Positions 1-8,325 of a DNA stretch of 14,389 bases are shown here, piece by piece. How positions within the stretch are numbered: the stretch's first letter is position 1; each line of letters starts with the position of its first letter. Where the stretch lies: the NCBI GenBank assembly GCA_011051475.1, contig DRLE01000043.1:1-14389 (forward strand), written 5' to 3'. A program made the translations under genes and the position numbers. The notes under the pieces were generated by a model that ran no database searches, was not told where the DNA came from, and worked only from the letters and a program-made list of their open reading frames with translations. Origin of the DNA: Gammaproteobacteria bacterium. Lineage in GTDB: Bacteria > Pseudomonadota > Gammaproteobacteria > SZUA-229.

Positions 1-1600
1 ACAGCGCCTGGTTAAGCTCACGAATTTCACTGCGCAGGTTTTCAGAACAGTAATCAGTGATCTGCAGCAGGCTGCTGATGTGGGGCTGCTTGTAATTCAG
101 TCGCGCCCACTCAATCAGGGCGTCGCGTGTTTGTCGGGCATCGTTCTGTTTTGCGTATTTTGTTACCTTGCTCAGAGCTTTGTTGACTGACGCGGCGCTG
201 GTGGTTTTATTCGCTTCAGGAGCTCCGTTCTTTCTTTTGCCGGATTTTTTCAGCAGAAGCAGCAAGGTAATCAGCCACGCGCCGGCAAAAAACAGGGCCA
301 GCCATTTCCAGTAAGCCGGTTCTGTCGGCAGAGTGGCCGGAGCGGGCTGCGGCGGCGGTGTTTCGGCAGGGGTGACTGCCTGCGGCTGAGTGGCTGCTGG
401 CGGTGGCGCGGCTGTCGCTGCGGTGCCGGTGACTTTCAGCTGTACCGGCGGCAAAACCGCAGCTTCTTCTTTTCCGCTGCGGGTATTAAACCATTTTACG
501 GTTATTGCCGGTACGGTATAGCTGCCCGCAGCCGTGGGTATCAGCGCGATCTTGAACTGCTTGATACCGGTTATGCCGTGGCTGGTTTTTTCGTTTTCGG
601 TAATGGCCTTGTCAGGGTATTGTTTGATGCCCGGGATTTCATCAAAGTTGATATCGGGCAGCTGTATGCCGGTAAGGCCGGCAGCGCGAAGGGTAATGGT
701 GCGCGTTACCGGTTCGCCCGCTTTCAGATCGGCAGTGTCCTGTGACCATTCATCTTCCAGTTCAAGGTCAATGGCCGGCAGCCAGTCCTGCAGATTGATA
801 TTGGCGGGTGCATGCTTTACCGTGACTTCAACCGGTCGGCTGCGCAGGCGCTTGAGCTGGCCGCTCATGCGAAACTGGTCGAACAGGGTGCGTGGCTGCG
901 TTGAATTAATGCGACCTTCAAAGGTCAGCGGGCGTATTTTGAGTATGCCGCTTTTCTGCGGGAATATGGCATAGCGGCGCTCGAATACCTCATAACGAAT
1001 ACCGTTGCGCGTGGTTTCGTACTGGTCTTCGCTGATTTTTTCAATAATGGCATCGGGGTCGCTGGTTTCCGGCTCGGAAAGCGAGGCGCTTGAGATGTGT
1101 ACGGTGCGCAGCAGGCGTATGGTGAAGATAAACTGAGACTGCACCCAGCCGGTTTTCCTGTCGACGCTGCTTTCCAGAAATATCTTTGCCGGTACCGTTG
1201 CACCCTGTCCGCCGGGCGCAACACTGTTCGGTGACGTGCTATTGGTCACGGTAATCTGTATGGCAGGACTGATGTCCCTGCCGAAATGAATCGGCGGTAT
1301 GGTGAAACGTCCGACGTCCTTGCCGATAAGCGCCAGATCCCAGCTCTTTTTCAGGCTCCAGTTGCCGTTGACCATGCGCATATTCGTGCTCTGGCTGCTG
1401 TTGAGCACATCGAAATGCTCATAGATCGGGCTGAAATCCGGGTCCCCGTCAACGCTGTCGTCGGCCTCGTAAATCAGATGAAACGAATCATCCAGCGCCA
1501 CCGGGTTACGGCTGGCGGTAACCGTTATATTGGCAGCGTGGGCGAGCGTGCCAGTCAGTAACAGCAGCAGGGTGATCAGGATTTTGTAGGTTTTTTTCAT
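1..1600 (-). CDS. batD: BatD-family membrane protein (3' end beyond window)
   Basis: The reading frame is open from ATG at 1600-1598 to the window edge, giving 533 codons without a stop; the C-terminus is missing. The N-terminus (MKKTYKILITLLLLLTG...AHA) is a signal peptide with probable cleavage near residue 22. A long periplasmic region follows, containing the BatD-like stretch QSQFIFTIRLLRTVHISSAS and then LSEPE. Next come an Ala/Pro-rich linker, one transmembrane helix at about residues 433-451, and a basic cytoplasmic tail (KKSGKRKN). BatD proteins usually have about 550-600 residues, so little is lost. In the Bat system BatD is thought to act in the periplasm or inner membrane with the VWA proteins BatA and BatB; its biochemical role is not settled. 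It is the last visible gene of the minus-strand operon, separated from batB/C by 165 bp of repeats. No strong Shine-Dalgarno is visible. Confidence 0.9.
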   Translation of the reverse strand, partial: MKKTYKILITLLLLLTGTLAHAANITVTASRNPVALDDSFHLIYEADDSVDGDPDFSPIYEHFDVLNSSQSTNMRMVNGNWSLKKSWDLALIGKDVGRFTIPPIHFGRDISPAIQITVTNSTSPNSVAPGGQGATVPAKIFLESSVDRKTGWVQSQFIFTIRLLRTVHISSASLSEPETSDPDAIIEKISEDQYETTRNGIRYEVFERRYAIFPQKSGILKIRPLTFEGRINSTQPRTLFDQFRMSGQLKRLRSRPVEVTVKHAPANINLQDWLPAIDLELEDEWSQDTADLKAGEPVTRTITLRAAGLTGIQLPDINFDEIPGIKQYPDKAITENEKTSHGITGIKQFKIALIPTAAGSYTVPAITVKWFNTRSGKEEAAVLPPVQLKVTGTAATAAPPPAATQPQAVTPAETPPPQPAPATLPTEPAYWKWLALFFAGAWLITLLLLLKKSGKRKNGAPEANKTTSAASVNKALSKVTKYAKQNDARQTRDALIEWARLNYKQPHISSLLQITDYCSENLRSEIRELNQAL

Positions 1601-1616
1601 CTTTGGTTGTCTCGCC

Positions 1617-1742
<126 letters not shown>

Positions 1743-1766
1743 GCGCTTGCGCCCAGGCGCAAGCGC
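1743..1766 (-). other. Strong hairpin at the end of batB/C
   Basis: A perfect 10-bp GC-rich stem (GCGCTTGCGC / GCGCAAGCGC) with a CCAG loop ends at the last base of the batB/C stop codon. No T-run follows it on the minus strand, so it is not a classical intrinsic terminator. It could attenuate transcription into batD, or protect the 3' end of the upstream mRNA. Confidence 0.6.
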
Positions 1767-3973
1767 TACCACGGTTCTTCCTCATCGTGCTGGTTCGGTA
1801 TCTGCTGATACTGGTAATAGAACTTCCGTCTTAACAGACCACCGGGGTCGTCGGGAATTCGTTTCAGCCATTGCTCGGTGGCTTTTTCTTCTTCGGTAAT
1901 GGAGCGTTCGACCGGGTTTACCTCGACTTCTGCCGGTTTTTCGTTTTCGCTTTCTTTCTCCCGGTTTTCAATCTCGTCGGACTGTTGTGAGTTTTGTTGC
2001 TGTTCGTTGTTTTTATCCTGCTTGCTCTGCTGTTCGGCCTGCTGCTTGCGGTATTCATCGATTTCCTTTTGCTGCTGCTCGGCTTCTTTCTGCGCGTCGC
2101 GCTGTTTCAGTTCCTTTTCTTCGGCAGCCTGTTGCTCAGCAGTTTTCTGTTCGCTGTTTTTCTGATCACTGGATTTCTGTTCATCATTCTGTTGCTCGGC
2201 ATTATTCTGCGCGTTTTCCTGCTGCTCGCTATCCTGGGGATTCTGCTGTTGTCCCTGTTGATCATTTTTCTGCTGATCGTTCGGTTTCTGCTCGCCCTTG
2301 TCCTGGCTTTGCTGATCCTGGTTCTGGCCCTGCTGGTTCTGCTCTTTCTGCGCCTGTTCTCCCTGCTGCTCACCTTGCTGCTGCTCGTTCTGCTGATTAT
2401 TCTGTTGATTGTCGCCGTTCTGGTTGTCCTGCTTCTGGCTGTCCGCTTTCTGCTTGTCCTGCGGCTGGCCGTTCTGGTTCTGTTGTTGCTGTTTCATTTT
2501 TTCCAGCGCCTGTTTAACCAGCTCGCGGTTGTCTTTTGCATCACTATTGTTTTTATTCAGCTCCAGGGCGCGGTCATAGGCCTTGATGGCTTCCTGCAGT
2601 TTTCCCGCCTTTGCCAGGGCATTGCCCCGGTTGTACCAGGCATCGGCGGTGTCGATGCCCTCCAGTGCTTTTGCCGCGGCCTCGTACTCGCCCTTGCGGT
2701 ACAGGGCGCTGGCTTTCCATTCCGGGCGGGTGAATTCCCGGGTTGCGGTGTCCATATCGCCTTTGTTAAAGGCGCGCATGGCCTTCTGGTCCGGTTTCAG
2801 CCAGAGGTGATCGGTGTCGATAAGCGGGGCTGTCTGCTTGCTTGCTGGTTGGGCAGTGCCAGCCTGTGTGTTGGCCTGTGTATCGGCCATAACCGGTTGC
2901 GGCAGGGGCAGCAGGAAAACCAGAATAACGGCCAGCCAGCCTCGTCTTGCCCATAGCGCGGCGAGTAATAACAGCGGCAACAGCAGCCAGTGGCCTTCCT
3001 CGCGCCAGATATCGGCCTGCAGGTCCTGGTTTTGCTTTTCGGTTTCCTCGTCCCGTTTGATGGATTTTGTTTCAAACAGTTTGACCAGTTTGTTGATATC
3101 GCTGTCGTCGGCGGCCAGCGAGGTATAAAGGCCGCCACCGAGCATGGCATAGCGTTGCAGCTTGCCGGCATCGAGTTTGGGAATAACAATGGCCCCTTTG
3201 CTGTCATGCAGGAAACCGCCATCGGCCAGCGGTACCGGCCCGCCCTGTGCGGTGCCAATGCCGAAAATGGAGACGTGGTGGCCCTGGGCGGCGGTTTTTT
3301 CGATGGCGGCCCGGTCACGTTCGTGAATATCGTCGGTTATAACCAGAATATTGCCCCTGAACACACCGGCCTGATTCAGCAGCTCGTTGGCTTTGGCCAG
3401 GGCGGCGGAAAGGTTGCTGCCCTGGGCAGGCATCATGCTGGTATCCAGCGAGGGCACCAGGTTGGCGATGGTGGCATTGTCATCGGTCAGCGGCGTGACC
3501 ACGAAGGCGTCGGCGGCATAAACGATAAGCGCGGTCTGTCCGGTTTTGCGGCTTTTAAGTATATCCAGCAGTTCCAGCCGGGCGCGTGCCAGTCGCGAGG
3601 GTTTGATATCGGTGGCGTTCATCGATTGTGACAGATCCAGCAGCACGACCAGCGATGACTGTTCGCGGTAGACCGGCTGTGGCAGTTTCTTGTAGACCGG
3701 CCCGGCCAGCGCGGTAATGCACAGGCTGCCGGCCAGCAGGACCAGCAATAGCGGGTAGCGTTTCTGTTTGTACCGGTTCTGTGTCAGTACGAAAGGCGCC
3801 AGCTGCGGGTCGATGATCTTCTGCCAGCTGCGGCTGTTCAGACGCTGCCGGCTGGCCAGCAGCAGATAGGCCAGAAAGGGAATAAAGGCATAGAACCAGT
3901 CAGGGCGCACAAAGTGCAGCTGTGACAGTATCAGGGGTAGTTCGGTGTTGAAAGCCTGGAGGTAGTCGTTCAT
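1766..3973 (-). CDS. batB: Fused BatB-BatC: VWA domain, TPR and Gln-rich tail
   Basis: The product has 735 residues. Transmembrane segments lie near residues 26-40 and 74-90. A von Willebrand A domain spans about 105-300, with a metal-site motif DLSQSM at 113-118 and an aspartate pair in VITDD at 211-215. Further hydrophobic helices (about 329-360) are followed by a TPR region at about 395-490 (AWYNRGNALAKAGKLQEAIK). A Gln/Asn/Glu/Lys low-complexity tract then runs from about 495 to 690. The C-terminus ends with WLKRIPDDPGGLLRRKF, a block I associate with this family. In other bacteria BatB and BatC are separate proteins; here VWA and TPR parts are in one chain, as is usual in gammaproteobacteria. 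It probably works at the inner membrane with BatA, BatD and the MoxR ATPase. It overlaps batA by 4 bp, implying translational coupling. Confidence 0.9.
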   Translation of the reverse strand: MNDYLQAFNTELPLILSQLHFVRPDWFYAFIPFLAYLLLASRQRLNSRSWQKIIDPQLAPFVLTQNRYKQKRYPLLLVLLAGSLCITALAGPVYKKLPQPVYREQSSLVVLLDLSQSMNATDIKPSRLARARLELLDILKSRKTGQTALIVYAADAFVVTPLTDDNATIANLVPSLDTSMMPAQGSNLSAALAKANELLNQAGVFRGNILVITDDIHERDRAAIEKTAAQGHHVSIFGIGTAQGGPVPLADGGFLHDSKGAIVIPKLDAGKLQRYAMLGGGLYTSLAADDSDINKLVKLFETKSIKRDEETEKQNQDLQADIWREEGHWLLLPLLLLAALWARRGWLAVILVFLLPLPQPVMADTQANTQAGTAQPASKQTAPLIDTDHLWLKPDQKAMRAFNKGDMDTATREFTRPEWKASALYRKGEYEAAAKALEGIDTADAWYNRGNALAKAGKLQEAIKAYDRALELNKNNSDAKDNRELVKQALEKMKQQQQNQNGQPQDKQKADSQKQDNQNGDNQQNNQQNEQQQGEQQGEQAQKEQNQQGQNQDQQSQDKGEQKPNDQQKNDQQGQQQNPQDSEQQENAQNNAEQQNDEQKSSDQKNSEQKTAEQQAAEEKELKQRDAQKEAEQQQKEIDEYRKQQAEQQSKQDKNNEQQQNSQQSDEIENREKESENEKPAEVEVNPVERSITEEEKATEQWLKRIPDDPGGLLRRKFYYQYQQIPNQHDEEEPW

Positions 3974-4992
3974 GCGCGCCCCTCCGGCCGGGCCGACGCG
4001 GTACGCGAGGTAAACAGCGAGAACTGCGGCAGATAATAGAACAGGGCCAGCAGGCTGGCGAAAAACGCGCTGGCGCTCAGCGGCAGGTAGTACAGCGCCC
4101 TGATCGGACGGTAGGTTTTCACGTCTTTTTCCACCGGTTCAAGTTTGTCGAGCATGGCGTAGATGCGCTGCAGGTCACGGGTACTGTAGGCACGGAAGTA
4201 CTGTCCGCCGGTAAGGCGTGCAATCTGGCGCAGGGTGCGTTCATCCAGCTCGCGTGAGCCGCGGTTGCCGATGCCGATCGTGTAGATTTTCAGGCCTTTC
4301 TTCGCTGCCAGTTCGGCGGCTTTCAGCGGTGTGATTTCGCCACGGTTGCTGACGCCATCGGTAAGCAGGATCAGCACGCGGTCATTGCTGATATTTTTCT
4401 GTATGCCTCTGCTGTCGCTTGCTGACGGGCTAAGGCGTTTGACCGCCAGACCGATGGCATCGCCGATAGCGGTGGCCTGGCCGGCCAGGCCGGTAACGGC
4501 CTCGGAAAGCAGGGTATTGACAGTGGCGCGGTCGAAGGTCAGTGGTGCCTGTACATAGGCCTGGTCGCCGAACAGGATAAGACCGATACGGTCGCCCACG
4601 CGCTTTTCAATAAAGGTGCTGGCTACGGCCTTGGTCGCGGCAATGCGACTGACCGAGCGGTTGCCGTAGCGCAGGGGCAGGTCCATGCTCTTGGAAATAT
4701 CGATGGCCAGCATCAGGTCTCGACCGCTGACCGGCAGCTCGATGGCCTCGCCCGTCCACTGTGGACGGGCGGCGGCAATCACCAGGCACAGCCAGACCAG
4801 GGTATAAAGCAGCAACGGCCAGCGGGTTTTACGGATGCGGCTGATACCGGTGCCGTCTTCCAGCTGGAAGGGAGCGATGTCGGGTACTTTCAGCGCGGCC
4901 TCGGCGCTGCCGCGAGCGCGCGGCAGAATCAGGCGCAGCACATAGGGCAGGGGCAGCAGGGCAAACATCCAGGGCCAGATAAAGGAGATCAT
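3970..4992 (-). CDS. batA: BatA-type VWA domain membrane protein
   Basis: The product has 340 residues. Two N-terminal hydrophobic segments (about 4-24 and 58-75) precede a VWA domain at about 90-285. The metal-ion-dependent adhesion site is complete: DISKS at 98-102, a threonine in GQATAIGDA near 174, and LLTDG with D212. A C-terminal transmembrane helix lies at about 302-322. This is the usual BatA layout, with the VWA domain between membrane anchors and exposed to the periplasm. Neighbouring genes overlap by 4 bp on both sides (3970-3973 and 4989-4992), so it is very likely made from the same mRNA as DUF4381 and batB/C. VWA proteins next to MoxR ATPases are thought to be metal-dependent adaptors or chaperones; the substrate here is unknown. 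Confidence 0.93.
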   Translation of the reverse strand: MISFIWPWMFALLPLPYVLRLILPRARGSAEAALKVPDIAPFQLEDGTGISRIRKTRWPLLLYTLVWLCLVIAAARPQWTGEAIELPVSGRDLMLAIDISKSMDLPLRYGNRSVSRIAATKAVASTFIEKRVGDRIGLILFGDQAYVQAPLTFDRATVNTLLSEAVTGLAGQATAIGDAIGLAVKRLSPSASDSRGIQKNISNDRVLILLTDGVSNRGEITPLKAAELAAKKGLKIYTIGIGNRGSRELDERTLRQIARLTGGQYFRAYSTRDLQRIYAMLDKLEPVEKDVKTYRPIRALYYLPLSASAFFASLLALFYYLPQFSLFTSRTASARPEGRA

Positions 4993-5558
4993 GAGCGGCG
5001 ACCTCCTCGCTTATGCGGGGCCAGCAGCCAGGATTCGCTCAGGGCGATGAGAGCATCGGCATCGAAACCGGCTATGCCTTTGTCCTTGCTGTCAGCCGGC
5101 AGATAGGGGGCGCTCAGCAGCACCCTTCCGGTATCGCTCTGGAATTTCCTCTCGCCCTGGCTGGCGGTTCTGTCGAGAAAGGCCAGCCAGTCTTCACCGG
5201 TGAGGCCGGCTATATCCTTGCCGTTTTCATCACCCTGCGGGTACCAGCTGATGGCGGCGCGGCGCAGCAGAATGGACAGATCCTGCGCCAGCTTAAGTCG
5301 GTTGCCGGTACTTTTATAGGTCTGCTTGATCCGCGCCAGCTCGGCATGAATGTCACGCTGCAGTTGCCGGCTTTTATACCAGCGGCGCAGCAGGACAAGG
5401 GCCAGGCCCAGCAGGATAATAGCGGCCAGCAGCAGCCACCAGCCAGGCGCCGGCGGCCACCAGGACACCGCTTCGGGCAGGTGAATATCCTTCAGCGGCA
5501 GCTCAGCCGGATTGATGGCGGGGCCGGAAGCCTGGCCGGGGGATGCGAGCGGGTTCAT
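4989..5558 (-). CDS. DUF4381 single-pass membrane protein
   Basis: The product has 189 residues. A short N-terminal part rich in Pro (LPLKDIHLPEAVSWWPPAPGW) leads into one transmembrane helix at about 40-58, followed by RRW and a helical cytoplasmic region. The combination of 'LPEAVSWWPPAPGWW', a single helix and position between DUF58 and BatA matches the DUF4381 family. The molecular function is unknown; it is a regular member of gammaproteobacterial MoxR/Bat operons. The gene overlaps both neighbours by 4 bp, indicating translational coupling. No enzyme motif is visible. Confidence 0.88.
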   Translation of the reverse strand: MNPLASPGQASGPAINPAELPLKDIHLPEAVSWWPPAPGWWLLLAAIILLGLALVLLRRWYKSRQLQRDIHAELARIKQTYKSTGNRLKLAQDLSILLRRAAISWYPQGDENGKDIAGLTGEDWLAFLDRTASQGERKFQSDTGRVLLSAPYLPADSKDKGIAGFDADALIALSESWLLAPHKRGGRRS

Positions 5559-6559
5559 GCCTTCAGCCCGCGACTGCGTGTCGGCAGCTGCTGGCCGTTA
5601 TTACGGCTGAGCAGGCCCTGCTTGAGTTTTTCCATGGCATTGTCGGCCGTGGAAATTTCAATCAGTGGAATGGCATTCTGCCGGCAGAATTTTTCCAGCC
5701 TGAGCTGGCGTTGCAAATAACGCTGGTGGTAGTCATCTCTCAGCTTGCGGTTGCCGGCATTGAGTATGATTTCCCGCAGGCCATCGGTGAGTCGGTAGAC
5801 CCCTCTGCCCGGCAGTGACTGTTCCAGCGGATCGGTAATCTGGATAAAGACAAGGCTGTTGTGCCGGCCGATATTGGCAATATGCGACCGGGCCTTTTTG
5901 CTCATATAGCGAAAGTCGCTGAGCAGAAAAATCAGGCTGCCGGTGTGCGCCACCTTGTGGAGTCGGGCTGCCGCTTCGCTGGTATTGCGTTTGGCGCTGG
6001 CGCCCGCATCAGTATCGGTTTCGGGCGCAGCGCCCGGTTCCTTCGGCTCCCAGGCAGAATGTCTGGCACAGCGGCCGATAAAGTCCAGTACCGCGGTTTT
6101 GCCGCGGCGGGGTTTGAGTTCAATATGTTCGTCTTCGGAGAAGATCAGGCCGCCGACACGGTCGCTGTTATTGTTGGCGCTCCAGGCCAGCAGACTGGCC
6201 AGCTCGGCGGCAATAACCGCCTTGAATTTATTGCGCGTGGCGAACATCATCGAGTGGCTCAGGTCCAGCCACAGCAGCACCGGGCGCTCGCGTTCCTCGC
6301 GAAAAACCTTGGTATGGGCGCTCCCGGTACGGGCGGTGACGCGCCAGTCCATATTGCGGATATCGTCACCGGGCTGGTAGATACGTGACTCGTCGAACTC
6401 CATGCCACGGCCCTTGAAATTGGACAGATAGGCGCCGCCCTGGCGGGCACGGATTTTTTTGCTGTCGAGCAAAAAGGCGCCGGCCTGCAGGCGCAGACGG
6501 ATCAGTGCCTGCGCGCTGACGCGGGTAATGCCTTCGGCCTGTGGCTTGTTTCTGCTCAT
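5555..6559 (-). CDS. DUF58 domain protein of the MoxR/Bat operon
   Basis: The product has 334 residues when started at ATG 6559-6557 (MSRNKPQAEG). A longer frame from TTG at 6598 would translate part of the upstream palindromic repeat and is rejected. The DUF58 signature is clear: GRGMEFDESRIYQPGDDIR, then MDWRVTARTG at about 70-79, then EERERPVLLWLDLSHSM at about 88-104, which resembles a VWA-like beta strand with a DxSxS motif. No transmembrane segment is seen, so a cytosolic protein is likely. DUF58 proteins almost always accompany MoxR ATPases and VWA proteins; the exact role is unknown. It overlaps DUF4381 by 4 bp. It is separated from moxR by 373 bp containing a repeat composite. The upstream sequence offers only a weak purine-rich site. 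Confidence 0.92.
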   Translation of the reverse strand: MSRNKPQAEGITRVSAQALIRLRLQAGAFLLDSKKIRARQGGAYLSNFKGRGMEFDESRIYQPGDDIRNMDWRVTARTGSAHTKVFREERERPVLLWLDLSHSMMFATRNKFKAVIAAELASLLAWSANNNSDRVGGLIFSEDEHIELKPRRGKTAVLDFIGRCARHSAWEPKEPGAAPETDTDAGASAKRNTSEAAARLHKVAHTGSLIFLLSDFRYMSKKARSHIANIGRHNSLVFIQITDPLEQSLPGRGVYRLTDGLREIILNAGNRKLRDDYHQRYLQRQLRLEKFCRQNAIPLIEISTADNAMEKLKQGLLSRNNGQQLPTRSRGLKA

Positions 6560-6572
6560 TGGTTTTCTTTGT

Positions 6573-6918
6573 CCGCAAATGAACGCAAATAAACGCAAAT
6601 ATTTATTTTTCGCGTTATTGCTTCGCTAAGACTGGTAATGATGAGCAGCTGTAACCGTAGGCCTGCATAAGCGATAGCGTTGCAGGCAAGATAGGGGAGA
6701 GCCTTGATATTTTGCCAGGAACTCGCCTGCTTATCCCGGCCTGCAAACGGGTTGTTTGTTCGCGGAATAAATTCCGCTCCTACAGGGTGTAAGCCATCTG
6801 TGGGAGCGGAATTTATTCCGCGAACAGAGCCAACCGCTGCAACAGGCATATCGGGTATGGACAAAATTGCAGTATCTTCCCAGCAGAAATATTTGCGTTT
6901 ATTTGCGTTCATTTGCGG
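6573..6918. repeat. Nested palindromic repeat composite between moxR and DUF58
   Basis: The outer arms at 6573-6604 and 6887-6918 are perfect 32-bp inverted copies built from CGCAAAT-containing units about 10 bp apart. Inside is a second inverted pair, 6757-6784 and 6799-6826 (28 bp, one mismatch), with the core CGCGGAATAAATTCCGCTCC. A third hairpin, GCCTGCA/TGCAGGC, lies at 6661-6687. The composite fills nearly the whole 373-bp gap in an otherwise tightly packed operon. No direct duplication is evident at its edges and there is no credible gene inside. It resembles dispersed intergenic palindromes (REP/MITE-like) of gammaproteobacteria. Confidence 0.85.
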
Positions 6919-6932
6919 CTAAAAAAATACAC

Positions 6933-7913
6933 TCAGGGCACAGCCACCCGCGAAATCAGCTGCTGGATAAAACCATCCGGTGTAACCCCTTCCGCTTCGG
7001 CTTCATAGCTGAGAATAATACGGTGGCGCAGCACGTCATAGGCAATGGCCTGGATATCGTCCGGGCTGACAAAGTCACGCTGATCCAGCCAGGCGTGGGC
7101 GCGGGCGCAACGGTCCAGCGCGATGGTGGCGCGCGGGCTGGCGCCGTAGAGTATCCATTCGCCCAGGTCGTGGCCGTAGTTTTCGGCATTGCGCGTGGCC
7201 AGCACCAGTTGCAGCAGATATTCCTCAAGATTATCGGCCATATGAATGTCCAGGATTTCCTGACGGGCATCGAAAATGCTTTGCTGGCTGATCTTTTCAA
7301 TCGCGGGCGCGGCTTCGCCGGCCTGCTCGCGCGCCTCGTCGCGGGCTTCCTCACGCGCCAGCCGCAGGATTTCCTTTTCCGCAGAGGCTTCCGGGTAACC
7401 GATGCTGACATGCATCAGGAAGCGGTCGAGCTGGGCCTCGGGCAGGGGGTAGGTGCCTTCCTGTTCGATCGGGTTCTGCGTCGCCATCACCATAAACAGT
7501 TTCGGCAGCGGGTAGGTAACCTTGCCGACGGTAATCTGGCGCTCGGCCATGGCTTCCAGCAGGGCCGACTGCACCTTGGCCGGGGCACGGTTGATTTCAT
7601 CTGCCAGCACCAGGTTGTGGAACAATGGCCCCTGCTGAAAATGAAAGCTGCCGTCCTGCGGCCGGTAGACCTCGGTACCGGTCAGGTCGGCCGGTAACAG
7701 GTCGGGGGTGAACTGGATGCGGTGGAAATTGCTTTCGATGCCGTCACTGAGGATTTTAATGGCCTTGGTCTTGGCCAGGCCGGGCGCGCCCTCGACCAGC
7801 AGATGGCCGTCGGCCAGCAGCGCGATCAATAATCGGTCAACCAGTTTTTCCTGCCCGATAATGTGTTGTTGTACATGGTTTTTCAGTTGCAGTATGGCTT
7901 GCAGATTCGACAT
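6933..7913 (-). CDS. moxR: MoxR-family AAA+ ATPase
   Basis: The product has 326 residues, typical for the family. Walker A is GAPGLAKT (42-49), Walker B LVLADEIN (101-108), and sensor 1 lies in MATQNPIEQEGTYPLPEAQ (143-161). The arginine region is QLDRF (161-165) and sensor 2 is GASPRA (257-262). The alanine before KT in Walker A is normal for MoxR proteins. MoxR ATPases are thought to act as chaperone-like remodelers together with VWA proteins, here probably BatA and BatB/C. It is the first gene of the minus-strand operon and is divergent from the B12 locus. The ATG at 7913-7911 lacks an obvious Shine-Dalgarno. It is separated from its operon partner DUF58 by a repeat composite. Confidence 0.95.
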   Translation of the reverse strand: MSNLQAILQLKNHVQQHIIGQEKLVDRLLIALLADGHLLVEGAPGLAKTKAIKILSDGIESNFHRIQFTPDLLPADLTGTEVYRPQDGSFHFQQGPLFHNLVLADEINRAPAKVQSALLEAMAERQITVGKVTYPLPKLFMVMATQNPIEQEGTYPLPEAQLDRFLMHVSIGYPEASAEKEILRLAREEARDEAREQAGEAAPAIEKISQQSIFDARQEILDIHMADNLEEYLLQLVLATRNAENYGHDLGEWILYGASPRATIALDRCARAHAWLDQRDFVSPDDIQAIAYDVLRHRIILSYEAEAEGVTPDGFIQQLISRVAVP

Positions 7914-7970
7914 AGGTGGGTCGTGTCCCGTTACGTTGATTTTTGTGTATTTTCAGTGACGTTCGCAAAG

Positions 7971-8008
7971 GCGATAAGTTCACTCCCAAAAGGGGGATAT
8001 CTTATCGC
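7971..8008. promoter_or_regulatory. Interrupted palindrome in the divergent intergenic region
   Basis: GCGATAAG (7971-7978) and CTTATCGC (8001-8008) are perfect inverted copies. Inside them CTCCC/GGGGG can form a second stem around AAAA. The element lies between the moxR start and the riboswitch, so it could be an operator, or a hairpin in the moxR leader on the minus strand. No known regulator site is recognised. Confidence 0.4.
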
Positions 8009-8037
8009 TTATACATGAGTAACATGTAGCCTAATTA
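8009..8037 (+). promoter_or_regulatory. Tentative promoter of the B12 unit
   Basis: TTATAC (8009-8014), a 17-bp spacer and TAATTA (8032-8037) would start transcription near 8044, just before the riboswitch P1 stem at 8049. Both hexamers are poor matches to sigma-70 consensus, so the call rests mainly on position. Confidence 0.25.
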
Positions 8038-8048
8038 ACAAATATCAA

Positions 8049-8267
8049 CATCAGGTGCCTTAAGAGCCGGCTCGACGAGTTTGCTCGCAAGGATAATCGG
8101 GAAGTCCGGTGAGCCGTTTGATCAGGCGAGTCCGGCGCTGCCCCCGCAACGGTGATTGGTGAGAACGTTTCGACCACCTCGGTTCAGGCTGGCGGCCAGA
8201 TGCTGAGGGAAGGGAAATGTTCAGGTATTTCAGTATACACACCATAAGCCCGGAGACCGGCCTGATG
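8049..8267 (+). ncRNA. Cobalamin riboswitch (aptamer)
   Basis: The P1 stem is CATCAGG (8049-8055) paired with CCTGATG (8261-8267), closing the domain. The conserved core is present in order: GGGAAGTCCGGTGAG near 8099-8113, then TCCGGCGCTGCCCCCGCAAC at 8131-8150 followed by GGTGA. The 3' B12 box reads AAGCCCGGAGACCGGCCTGA at 8246-8265, matching the AGYCMGGAGACCKGCC consensus. The length (about 219 nt) fits a class with a sizeable peripheral domain. Cobalamin riboswitches sense adenosylcobalamin or other cobalamins and normally switch expression off when the ligand is abundant. It sits 129 bp upstream of the TonB-receptor start and most likely controls the four-gene plus-strand unit. Confidence 0.97.
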
Positions 8268-8279
8268 CATACATACAGA

Positions 8280-8325
8280 AGCTGCGGAGGGCGGCCGACC
8301 GGGTATGTTGCCTCCGGCGCTGTTT
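8280..8325 (+). terminator. Terminator-like expression platform of the riboswitch
   Basis: AGCTGCGGAGG (8280-8290) can pair with CCTCCGGCGCT (8311-8321), with two internal mismatches and a continuous six-pair CGGAGG/CCTCCG core. GTTTTA follows, with four Ts at 8323-8326. A competing stem, GCATACATAC (8267-8276) with GTATGTTGC (8303-8311), overlaps P1 and the terminator by single bases and could act as antiterminator. This suggests control by premature termination. The U-tract is short, so control of translation remains possible. Confidence 0.5.

Noticed and set aside
534..1561. Several short frames on both strands in the first 1.6 kb
   Set aside because: They lie across batD, which is open in its own frame from 1600 to the edge and shows the BatD pattern.
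1994..2956. Long plus-strand frame encoding a Leu/Val-rich, membrane-like 320-aa protein
   Set aside because: It is the antisense of the CAG-rich Gln tract and TPR region of batB/C; the Leu richness is a direct result of CTG complements. It has no family signature.
6560..6598. Longer start (TTG 6598) for the DUF58 gene
   Set aside because: The extra 13 residues derive from the repeat arm; ATG 6559 begins the conserved part.
6556..6922. Frames on both strands reading GINSAPT and VGAEFIPRT
   Set aside because: They are translations of the palindromic repeat (6757-6826) and lack ribosome sites; such peptides are common artefacts of this repeat type.
8060..8245. 61-aa minus-strand frame
   Set aside because: It lies entirely within the cobalamin riboswitch aptamer.
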